Positions 49,560 through 62,300 of a DNA stretch of 64,000 nucleotides are shown here, in pieces. Position numbers and translations under genes: made by a program. The first letter of the stretch is position 1. Each line of letters opens with the position of its first letter. A model generated the notes under the pieces. The model did no database searches and was not told where the DNA came from. It saw only the letters and a program-made list of their open reading frames with translations. The DNA comes from Sapria himalayana (Eukaryota > Streptophyta > Magnoliopsida > Malpighiales > Rafflesiaceae): contig JAREIK010000737.1 of assembly GCA_029783825.1 (NCBI GenBank), positions 27,087 to 91,086 of the forward strand, in the 5' to 3' direction.

Positions 49560-49642
49560 AACCATAAACCCTAAACTTTAAATCCTAAACCTTAAACCAT
49601 AAACTATAACCCTAGCCCATAAACCCTAAATCATAAATCTCA
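49560..49642 (+). repeat. Interstitial telomere-like heptamer run
   Basis: About twelve heptamers stand in register with almost no phase loss: AACCATA, AACCCTA, AACTTTA, AATCCTA, AACCTTA and so on, including two exact AACCCTA units. The run ends in 'aatcataaatctcat', which is also how the heptamer segment of the satellite monomers ends. Confidence 0.85.
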
Positions 49643-49739
49643 TGTTTTGCACTTTTATAATCAAATGACTAAGTGTTAAATTTAAATTGAAATTCACATC
49701 TTTTATGAATATCACAAATTTATCTTTTTGTATATGTAA

Positions 49740-50260
49740 GACAAAGTCATGACTCAAGGGGTGAGTTATGGATTCAGTCTCTTTCTTGCTTTAGATTATT
49801 GTAGCATTAGCAATGGTCATGATTGTATATTTTGTCTCTAGAACACAAAATCATATCGATGAGAAAATGCCATAACTTGTATCTCTTTGTATAACATATT
49901 GTTATGGTACTAAGAATGATCATGAATACATATTTTATCACTATAATACTGGGTCGCAGAATTTGATATGACCATAGCTTGTGCATTTTATCTTTATATT
50001 GCAAAGTCATTGCACTAGGAATGATTGTAACTTTGGACATTCCTCAAGAGCAAAAGTCATGACCCTAGAAATAGTTAAAGCACGAGTACTACTCTTTATA
50101 ACTTTCTATTGCTAAAATTCTTTGGATTTGAAATATCACTATGGCTTTTTCCTTTGATTTGTGACCTCAAGTGTTAATATGCAATACTAATATTTTGAGC
50201 AATGATTAAAACCTTTTTTACATTTAAATATGATTCATTTACACCTTTTTGGGTATTGTG
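49740..50260 (+). repeat. Partial copy of the local 'gtcatgact' repeat family
   Basis: Sub-repeats such as 'ctaagaatgatcatga' and 'ctaggaatgattgtaac', then 'cctcaagagcaaaagtcatgaccct', match the order of landmarks at 27,060-27,290. The 77-codon frame at 49,807-50,040 is within it and is not a gene. Confidence 0.55.
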
Positions 50261-50744
50261 AGCTTGTATACATAACTCATTTAATATAAAAAGAAAGTGA
50301 TGATACTTTTCATATCCATGAGGATATAAAAAAAAGGCTTAGACATGCCAATAAAATAAATTTTTAGATTCTTGATTGAAAGAGAGCCCATACTTGTTGC
50401 CCTGCTCAAACTGCTCTGGGTCTAGTTTGTTCTAATAGGCTACAAGGTGGTTATTTTTTTAGAGGTGAACTATGTTTTTAAAAAATTGCTTTGAGTGTGC
50501 GCATGAGAGATATTTTAGAAGAAATTACAATAATCAATATAAATAGCATCCTCAACAACTAGCTATTTCAACACATATGTGTACAACTTTGGTTTAGTGT
50601 GTTAGCGTACATGAGTCAAATTGCCTTTGATAGCCTAGTGATTCAACATCAAATATGATGAGACATAAGAGAGATAAAGTAAAAGCTCCTATTATTTTGG
50701 TTAGAGCTTTAGCAATCATTCTAGAGTTGAGAGAGGAAGAAAAT
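50261..50744. other. AT-rich spacer, nothing recognised
   Basis: Unique-looking AT-rich DNA leads into the second satellite block. No gene, repeat or element end is seen. Confidence 0.5.
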
Positions 50745-51382
50745 AAATTATTTTAATTATTCAGTATAATTTTAATTTTTATTTTAATTATTTATCAGTT
50801 TATTTTTATAGAAATATTAATTATAAAATAAATTATTAGTTAGACAGTTCTAATTTAAATTAAACTGGTATATCCTAAATAATAAAGAATAAATCTCATT
50901 TTTTTTCATTTTAATTTTTAAATATTAAAATTTAATAATTTATTTGTTTATTTTTATATAAATATTAATTACAATATAAATTATGAGTTACACAATTATA
51001 ATTTATATAATTATTTTTCATCAAAATAATATAGATAAACTTTTTAAAAGAAAAAAAAAATTTAAAACAAAAAATTATTATATAGTAATATATTTTACTA
51101 TGCTTCTGAATCATTTTAGGTTTTGTAAATAAATTTTAATTAATATCTATCCTATTAATAATAGATTATTAAGTTATTTTTCATCATTATTATAATTTTT
51201 ATCAATAAAAATGTTTATATTGAATTTATATAAAATATATATATATAATGATTATTATATCTAAATATTGTATTTACCTTTGAAAAATATTTTAAAATTA
51301 TTATATTTTCAAAGGTTATAACCTTTGAAAATGTGAAAAATTAAAAAAAAATATTTTTTTTGTTATTTCATTTTTAAAATAA

Positions 51383-54300
51383 AACCTATAGATCATTAAA
51401 TGCTTACTTAGTTAAATCAGTAAGCTCTTAAATCCCGAAACCCCTAAATACATAAACCTTTTAACATCTATATACTAATTAATAAATAATAAATCTCATT
51501 TTTACTTATATTTATTATAATTTTAAATTTTAATTTTAATTATTTATAGTTTAATTTTTTAGAAAAATTAATTACAAAATAAATTTCGAGTGAGACAAAT
51601 ATTATTTGAATAATTTATTTTAATAAAAAAAATATAAGCTTATAAAAAGATTGAAAATTTTAAAAATTAAATATTATTATTTAGTAATATATTTTGATTT
51701 GATTTTGAATCATTTTGTGTTATGTAAATATATTTTAATTAATATTTATATTATTAATAATAGTTTATTAATTTAATTTTTGTTCATTATTATAATATCT
51801 ATCATTAAAATTATTATATTTAATTTATATGATATATAATTAGTAATATTAATAAAATTATGCATGGTATTTACATTTCAAAAAATTTTAAAAATTATTT
51901 TATTTTCTAATGTTATAACCTTTGAAAATCAGAAAAAATCAAAAATACAAATTTAAATTTTTATTATATAAATAAAACCTATAAAACACTAAATAATCAA
52001 ACCATTAAACTAGTATACCATATATAATAAATCATAAATCTCATTTTAATTTGTATTCATTATAATTTTAAATATTCATTTTAATTATATATTTGTTTAT
52101 TTTTTATAGAAATATCAATCACAAACTAAATAAAGAATGAGACAGATATAATTGTAATATTTTAGTTTTAATCAAAAAATAAATATAAGCTTATAAAAAG
52201 AAGTAAAAATTTAAAAACAAAAAATTATCATTTAGTAATATAATATACTTTGATTTTGAATCATTATAGGTTTTGCATTTATATTTTAATTACTATGAAT
52301 CTTATTAATAATAGTTTAATAATTTATGTTTTGATCATTATTATAATATATATCAATAAAATTACTTATATTGAATTTAAATGTCTTAAAAATATTAAGA
52401 TTATTATAACTAAATATTATATTTACATTTGAAAAAAATTTAAAAATTATTATATTTTCAAAGGTTATAACCATCAAAAATGATAAAGAATCAGAAAAAT
52501 AATTTTTTTTATTATTTTATTATTTAAATAAAACATATAGACCACTAAATGCCTAATCATTTAATTCTCTAGACTCTTAAAAACCAAAATCCCCTAAATA
52601 CTTAAACCATTAAACCTATAAAAACTAAATAATAAATAATAAATCTCATTTTTATTTGTATTCATTATAATTTTAAAAATTCATTCTAATTATTTTTTAG
52701 TTTATTTTTATAGAAATTTAATTACAAATTAAATAATGAGTGAGACATATATAATTTAAATAAATTATTTTTTATGAAAAAAATAAGCTTATAAAAATAA
52801 GCAAAATTTCAAAAATTTAAAATTTTATTTAGTAATATAATTTACTTTGATTTTGAATTATTTTGTTTTCTGCAAATATATTTTAATTAATATGTATCTT
52901 ATTAATAATTGTTTATTATTTTATTTTTTGATCATTATAATAATATATATTAATAAATTTTTTTATATTGAATTTAAAACAAATATAATTTTTAAGATTA
53001 TTATAACTAAGTATTGTATTCATATTTTATAACTATTAAAAAATTATTATATTTTTAAAGGTTATAACATTTGAAAATCATGAATATTCATAAAAATAAA
53101 TTTTTTGTTATTTCATTGATTAAATAAAACCAATAAACACCTAAATGTGTAAACATATAAATCAATAAACTCATTAACCCCGAAACACAAAAAATTTAAA
53201 CAATTAAATAGTTAAAGCCTAAATAATAAATCATAAATCTCATTTTTATTAGTATTCATTATAATTTTAAATATACATTTTAATTATTTATTAGTTTAAG
53301 TTTATAGTAATATAAATTAAAAAATAAATTATTAGTGAAACAAATATAATTTAAATATTTTATTTTTCATCAAAAAATATATAGGCTTATAAATGGATAC
53401 AAAAATTTAAAAATATAAAATTAATATTTCGTTAAATATTTCACTTTGATTTTAAAACATTTTAGATTTTGAAAATATATTTTAAATAATATTTATATTA
53501 TTAAAAATTATTTATTACTTTTTTATGATCATTATTATAATATATATCAATAAAATAGTTTATATTGAATTTATATGATATATAATTATTACGATTATTA
53601 TAACTTCATATTATATTCACTTTTCAAAAAAAATTATAAATTATTATATTTTCAAAGGTTATAACATTCAAAAATTAGAAAAAATAACAAAAATAAATTT
53701 TCTTTTATTTTATATTTTATATAAACCCTATAAACCACTAAATGACTAAATTCTAAAATGACTAAACTCCTAAACCCCGAAGCCCATAATTACTTAAAAC
53801 ATTAAATTTGTATAGTCCAAATAATAAATCATAAATCTAATTTTTATTAGTATTCATTATAATTTTAAATATTCATTTTTATTATTTATCAATTTATTTT
53901 TATAGAAATATTAATTACAACATAAATTATTAGTGCGTCATATATAGTTTAAATAATTTATTTTTCATTAAAATAAATGCTTAAAAAAGGGCAAATTTTT
54001 AAAAATAAATAATTATTATTTAGTAATATATCTTATTTTGATTTTGAATCATTTTAGATTTTACATTTATATTTTAATTTATATCACACTTATAAATACT
54101 AGTTTATTAATTTATTTATTGATCATTATTATAATATCTATCGATAAAATTATTTATATTGAGTTTACATTATATATAATTATTAAGATTATTATAACTA
54201 AATATTATATTTACATTTAAAAAAAATTTAAAATTATTATATTTTCTAAGGTTATAACCTTCAAAAATTAAAAAAAATCAAAAAATTAAATATTTTTTTC

Positions 54301-57300
54301 ATTCTTTAAATAAAAACTATAAATCACTAAAGGTCTAAACAATTAAATCACTAAACTCCTAAACCACAAAAAATTTAAATATTTAAACCATTAAACCGGT
54401 ATATCCGGAATAATAAATAATAAATCCCAATTTTATTATGTATTCATTATAATTTTAAATATTCATTTTAATTATTTATTAATTTATTACTATTGAATTA
54501 TAAATTACAAAATAAAGTATGAGTAAGATAAATATAATTTAAATAATTTATTTTTAATAACAAAAATATAAACTTATAAAAAAAGCAAAATATTAAAAAA
54601 TATTATTATTTAGTAAGATATTTTACTTTGATTTGAATAAATTTAGATTTTGCAAATACTTTTTAAACAATATCTATTTTATTAATAATAGTTTATTAAT
54701 TTATTTTTTGATCAATATTATAATATCTAAAAATGTAATTATTTATATTGAATTTAAATAACTTATATTTATGAAGATTATTATAAATAAATATTATATT
54801 TACATTTGAAAAAAATTTAAAAATTATTATATTTTGAACGGATATAACCTTCAAAAAATAGAAAAAAAAATAAATTTTATGTTATATCATTGTTTAAATA
54901 AAACTTATAAACCACTAAATACCTAAACACTTAAATCTCTTAACTTTTTAACACAAAAGCCCCTAAATACTTAAACCTTTAAACTCATAAACCTTAATTA
55001 TAATTTAAATAATTTATTAAAATATTAATTACAAAATAAATTATGAGTGATACAAATTTAATTTAAATAATTTATTTGTCATCAAAAAAAAATATAAGTT
55101 TATAAAAAGAGGCAAAAACTAAAAAAAATTAATATTTATTTATAAATTTTACTTTGATTTTGAATAATTTTAGGTTTTGCAATTATTTTTTAATTTATAT
55201 CTATCATATTAATAATAGCATATTAATTTATTTTTTGATAGTTGATTTAATATCTATCAATAAGATTCTTTATCTTTTGTTTATATTATATATAATTATA
55301 ATGATAATTATTACAAAATATTGTATTTACATTTTTTAAAAATTTTGAAATTATAACATTTTCAAAGGTTATAACCTTTGAAAATGTGAGAAAATATCAA
55401 AGATAATTTTTTGTTATTTCATTGTTTATATAAATCTTATAAACAATTAAATGCCTAGGCACTTAAATCAATAACTCCTAATTCTCTAAAATCCTAAAAA
55501 GATAATCCTTTTAAACTAGTATACCCTAAATAATAAATAATAAATCTCAAATTTTTTTTTTTTTCATAATTTAAAAGATTCATTTTAATTATTTATTCGT
55601 TTATTTTTATATAAATATTAATTACAATATAAATTATGAGTTAGACAAATATAATTTATATAAATTATTTTTCATCGAAAAATATAGATAAACTTATAAA
55701 AATAATAAAAAATTTAAAAACTAATATATATTATATTGTAATATATTTTGCTCTCCTTCTGAATTATTTTTGGTTTTGTAATTATATTCTAATTGATATC
55801 TATCTTATTAATAATTGTTTATTAATTTATTTTTTGATCATTATTAGAATATTTATCAATAAAATTGTTTATATTGAATTTTTATGATATATAAATATAA
55901 TGATTATTATAACTAAATATTGAATTCACATTTGAAAAAAATTTAAAAATTATTATATTTACAAAGGTTAGAACCTTTGGAAATATGAAAAAAATAATAA
56001 AAGTAAATTTTTTGTTATTTTATTTTTTAAATAAAACCTATAAACCACTAAATGCATACATAGTTATATCAGTAAACTTTTAAACCCCGTAATGCCAAAA
56101 TACATAAACCCTTAAACTGCTATATACTACTTAAAAATTAATAAATTTAATTTTTATTTCAATTTATTATTATTTGAAATATTCATTTTAATTATTTATT
56201 AGTTTATTTTTATAGAAATTTTTATTACAAAATAAATTATGAGTGCGATACATATAATTTAAATAATTTATTTTTAATCAAAAAAAAATATATACGCTTT
56301 TAAAAGAAGTATAAAAGAAGTATTATTAAAAATTAAAAATTATTATCATCTAATATATATTATTTTAATTTTGAATCAATTTGGGTTTTGTTAATATTTT
56401 TTAATTAATATCTATCTTATTATAAATAGTTTATTAATTTAATTTTTGATAATTATTATAATATCTATCAATAAAATAGTTTATATTTATTTTATATGAT
56501 ATAGAATTATTAAAATTATTATAAAAAATATTGTATTCAAATTTCAAAAAATTTTAAATATTATTAAATTTTCAAATGTTATAACATTTGAAAATGACAA
56601 AAAATTACAATTTTTTTTTATTATTTTATTGTTTAAATAAAACATATAAATCACTAAATGCCTAAAAACATAAAACACTAAACTCCTAAACGGCAAAACC
56701 TCAAAATACATAAACCATTAAACCGGTATACATTAATAATAAATCATAAATCTCATTTTAATTTTTATTAAGTATAATTTTAAATTTTTATTTAAATTAT
56801 TTATCAGTTTATTTTTATAGAAATATTAATTACAAAATAAATTATTAGTGAGACAGTTATAACTTATATTAATCCGGTATACCCTATATAATAAATATTA
56901 AATCTCATTTTTTTAATTATAATTTTAAATATTCATTTTAATTATTATTTTTTATTTTTATTTAAATTTTAATTAAAAAATAAATTATGAGGTAGACAAA
57001 TATAATTTATGTAAATTATTTTTAATCAAAAAAATATAGATAAACTTTTTAAAAGAAAAAAAAATTCAAAACAAAAAATTATTATATATTAATATATTTT
57101 GCTTTACTTATTAATCATTTTATGTTTTGTAATTATATTTTAATTGATATCTATCTTTTTAATAATAGATTATTAATTTAGTTTTTGATCATTATTAGAA
57201 TATTTATCACTAAAATTGTTTATGTTGAATTTATCTGATATATAAATATAATGTTATTATAACTAAAAATTGAATTCACATTTGAAAAAAATTTAAAAAT

Positions 57301-59320
57301 TATTTTATTTTAAAAGGTTATAACCTTTTAAAATATCAAAAAATAATAAAAATAAATGTTTTGTTATTTTATTTTTTAAATAAAACATATAAACCACTAA
57401 ATGCATACACAATTAAATCAGTAAACACCTAAACCCCGTAATACATAAATACATAAACCATTAAACTGCTATATAATACAAATTAATTAATAAATCTACT
57501 TTTAATTTCTATTTATTATAGTTTTAAATATTCATTTTAATTATTTATTATTTTATTTTTATAGAAATATTTATTACAAAATAAATTATGAGTGCGACAA
57601 ATATAATTTAAATAATTTATTTTTAATCAAAAAAAATATATACGCTTATAAAAGATGTAAAAAATCAAAAATTAAAAATTATTATATAGTAATATATTTT
57701 ACTTTAATTTTGAATCAATTTAGGTTGTGTAAAAATTTTTTAATTAATATCTATCTTATTATTAATAGTTTATTAATTTAATTTTTGATCATTATTGTAA
57801 TATCTATCAATAAAATTATTTTTATTGAATATATAGCATATATATTTACTAATATTATTATAACTAAATATTGTATTCACATTTCAAAAAATTTTAAATA
57901 TTATTATATTTTCAAACGTTATAACGTACGAAAATGAAAAAAAATTAGAAATTTTTTTTTGTTATTTTATTGATTAAATATAACCTATAAACCACTAAAT
58001 GCCTAAAAACCTAAATCTCTAAATTCCTAAAAGACAAAACCTCTAAATACTTAAACCATTAAACTAGTATACATTAATAATAAATCATAAATATCATTTT
58101 AATTTTTATTCAGTATAATTTTAAATTTTTAATCTAATTAATTTTCAGTTTGTTTTTATAGAAATAATCAATACAAAATGAATTTTTAGTAAGATATATC
58201 TAATTTAAATTAGACCAGTATACCCTAAATAATAAATAATAAATCTCATTTTTTTAATTATAATTTTAAATATTAATTTTAATTATTTATTTGTTTATTT
58301 TTATATAAATATTAATAACAAAATAATTTATGAGTTACACAAATATACTTTATATAAATTATATTTCATCAAAAAATTATAGATAAACTTTTTAAAATAA
58401 AAAAAAATTTAAAACAAAAAATTATTTTATAGTATTATATTTTGCTTTGCTTCTGAATCATTTTATGTTTTGTAATTATATTTTAATTGATATCTATCTT
58501 ATTAATAATAGATAATTAAGTTATTTTTTCATCATTATTAGAATATTTATAAATAAAAATTTTTATATTGATTTTATATGATATATAAATATAATGATTA
58601 TTATAACTAAATATTGTATTCACTTTTGAAAAAAATTTAAAATTATTATATTTTCAAAGGTTATAACCTTTGAAAATGTGAACAAATAAAAAAAAATATT
58701 TTTTCTCTATTATTCTATTGTTTAAATAAAACCTATACACCACTAAATGCCTAAGCAATTAAATCACTAAACTACAAAATCGCGATACGCCTATATAGAT
58801 AATCCTTTAAATGGGTATTCCCTTAATAATAATTAATAAATTTCATTTTTATTTGTTTTCATTATAATTGAAAAAATTCATTTTGATTGTTTTGTTTTTT
58901 ATTTTTATATATGTATTAATTATAAAATAAATTATGAGTTAAAAATATAATTTATAAAAATTATTTCTAATCAAAAAATTGATATGCTTATAAAAAGAAG
59001 AAAAATTTAAAAATAAATAATTACTATTTAGAAATATATTTTGCTTTTATTTTGAATCATTTTAGGTTTTGATATTATATTTTAAGTAAAATCAATCTTA
59101 TTCATTAAAGATTTTTAATTTATTTTTTGATAATTATTAGAATATCTATCAATAAAATTGTTTATATTGAATTTATATGATATATAATTATTATGATTAT
59201 TATAAATCAATATTGTATTCACTTTTGAAAAAAATTTAAAAATTATTATATTTTCAAATGTTATAATGGTAAAAAATGAGAAAAAATAATAAAAATAAAT
59301 TTTTAGTTATTTTATTTTTT
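51383..59320 (+). repeat. 13-monomer higher-order repeat unit (~7.9 kb)
   Basis: The monomer at 51383 ('cttacttagtta…agtaagctctt') matches 59321 ('cttacttactta…agtaagctcac'). 53124 and 60916 share 'acacctaaatgtgtaaacat', 53720 and 61516 share 'cactaaatgactaaat', and 54310 and 62062 share 'aaaggtctaaacaattaaat'. Offsets are about 7.75-7.95 kb. The shorter offsets come from a deletion of about 160 bp near 60,375. Confidence 0.85.
58651..58676. repeat. Perfect 26-bp palindrome of the satellite monomer (example)
   Basis: The core is TCAAAGGTTATAACCTTTGA, extended by three more paired bases on each side. Perfect copies also occur at 37,040-37,065, 44,543-44,568, 51,306-51,331, 55,359-55,384 and 60,846-60,871. 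Most other monomers keep it with one to several changes. Confidence 0.95.
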
Positions 59321-62300
59321 AAATAAAACCTATAGACCATTAAATGCTTACTTACTTAAATTAGTAAGCTCACAAACTCCGAACCCCCTAAATAGATAAA
59401 CATTTTAACATCTATATACTACTTAATAAATAATAAATCTCATCAGTATTTCTATTTATTATAATTTTAAATATTTTTTTTAATTATTTATAGTTTCATT
59501 ATTTAGAAAAATTAATTACAAAAGAAATTTTGAGTAAGACAAATATTATTTAAATATTTTATTTTTAATCAAAAAAAATATAAGCTTATAAAAAGAAGGA
59601 CAAATTTAAAAATTAAATTTTATTATTTAGTAATATATTTTGATTTGATTTTGAATCATTTTTTGTTATGTAAATATATTTTAATTAATATTTATATTAT
59701 TAATAATAGTTTAATAAATTAATTTTTGATCATTATTATAATATCTATCATTAAAATAATTTAAATTGAATTTATATTATATATAATTAGTAAGATTAAT
59801 ATAATTATACATAGTATTCACATTTCAAAAGATTTTAAATATTATTTTATTTTTAAAGGTTATAACATTTGAAAATCAGAAAAACTCTAAAAAGAAATTT
59901 TTTTATTTTTTTTATATAAATAAAACCTATAAACCACTAAATACCTAAAAACATAAATTGATAAACTCCTAAACGACAAAGCTCCTAAATAATCAAACCA
60001 TTAAACCGGTATACCACATATAATAAATCATAAATCTCATTTTAATTTCTATTCATTATAATATTAAAAATTCATTTTAATTATTTATTAGTTAATTTTT
60101 TATAGAAATAATAATTACAAAATAAATAATGAGCGAGACAATTATATTTTTAATAATTTATTTTTAATCAAAAAAAAATATAAGCATATAAAAAGAAAAA
60201 ATTTAAAAACAAAAAATTATTATTTAGTAATGTATTTTACTTTGATTTTGAATCATTATGTATACATTTTGCAATTATATTTTAATTGCTATCAATCTTA
60301 TTAAGAATAGTTTATTAATTTATTATTTGATCAATTTTATAATATCTAATAATAAAATTATTTATATTGATTATTTGTATTCATTAAACCATTAAACCTA
60401 TATAACCTAAATAATAAATAATAAATAATAAATCTCATTTTTATTTGTATTCATTATAATTTTAAATATTCATTTAAATTATTTTTTAGTTTTTTTTTAT
60501 AAAAATATTAATTACAAAATAAATAATGTGTGAGACATATATAATTTAAATACATTATTTTTTATGAAAAAAAATATAAGCTTTTAAAAATAAACAAAAT
60601 TTCAAAACTTTAAAATTTTATTTAGTAATATAATTTACTTTGATTTTGAATTATTTTGGGTTCTACAAATATATTTTACTTTATATCTGTCTTATTAATA
60701 ATAGTTTATTAATTTATTTGTTGATCATCAAAATAATATATATTAATAAAATTTTTTATATTGAATTTACATCAAATATAATTATTAAGATTATTATAAG
60801 TAAGTATTGTATTCATATTTTAGAACTATTAAAAAAATTATTATATTTTCAAAGGTTATAACCTTTGAAAATCACGAAAATTCATAAAAATAAATTTTTT
60901 GTTATTTCATTGATTAAATAAAACCTATAAACACCTAAATGTGTAAACATATAAATCAATAAACTCATTAACCCCAAAACCACAAAAACCTTAAACAATT
61001 AAATTGTTATACCCTAAATAATAAATCATAAATCTTATTTTTTTTAGTATTCATTATAATTTTAACTATACATTTTAATTATTTAATAGTTTAAGTTTAT
61101 AGAAATATAAATTAAAAAATAAATTATTAGTGAAATAAATATAATTTAAATAATTTATTTTTCATCAAAAAATATATAGGCCTATAAATTGATACAAAAA
61201 TTTAAAAATTTTAAATTAATATTTAGTAAAATATTTCAATTTGATTTTCAGTCATTTTAGGTTTTGCAAATATATTTTAAACAATATTTATCTTATTAAT
61301 AATTGGTTTTTCTTTTTTATGATCATTATTATAATAAATATCAATAAAATAGTTTATATTAAATTTATATTATATATAATTATTATGATTATTATAACTT
61401 CATATTGTATTCACTTTTCAAAAAAAAATTTATAAATTATTATATTTTCAAAGGTTATAACCTTCAAAAATGAGAAAAAATAACAAAAATAAATTTTTTG
61501 TTATTTTATTTTTCATATAAAACCTAAAACCCACTAAATGACTAAATACTAACATGACTAAGTTCCTAAACCCCAAAGCCCATAAATACTTAAAACATTA
61601 AATTAGTATGGTCTAAATAATAAATAATAAATCTCAGTTTTATTAGTATTCATTATAATTTTAAATATTCATTTTAATTATTTATCAGTTTATTTTTATT
61701 GAAATATTAATTACAAAATAAATTATTAGTGTGACATATATCATTTTAATAATTTAATTTTCATCAAAAAAAATGCTCATAAAAAGAGTCTCAATTTTAA
61801 AAATAAAAATTATTATTAATAAGATATCTTTTTTTGATTTTGAATCATTTTAGATTATACAATTAATTTTAATTTAAATCATTCTTATAAATACAAATTC
61901 ATTAATTTATTTATTGATCATTATTATAATATCTATCAATAAAAGTATTTATTTTGAGTTTATATTATATTTAATTAAAATTATTATATTTTCAAAGGTT
62001 ACAACCTTCAAAAATTAAAAAAAAAATCAAAAAATTAAATTTTTTGTTTTTTCATTCTTTAAATAAAAACTATAAATCACTAAAGGTCTAAACAATTAAA
62101 TCACTAAACTCCTAAACTAGAAAACACCTAAAAATTTAAACCATTAAACATGTATATCCTGAATACTAAATAATAAATCTCAATTTTATTTGTATTCATT
62201 ATAATTTTATATATCATTTTAAATATTTAGTAGTTTATTATTATAGAATTATAAATTACAAAATAAATTATGAATAAGACAAATATAATTTGAATAATTT

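Noticed and set aside
49560..49642. True chromosome end
   Set aside because: The heptamers are degenerate and short, and satellite follows on the right, so this is interstitial telomere-like DNA and not a telomere.
52250..61435. Recurring 60-73-codon frames with similar Ile/Tyr-rich proteins in the satellite
   Set aside because: They occur at the same monomer phase, open on a non-ATG codon and differ by random substitutions. They are a by-product of tandem repetition.
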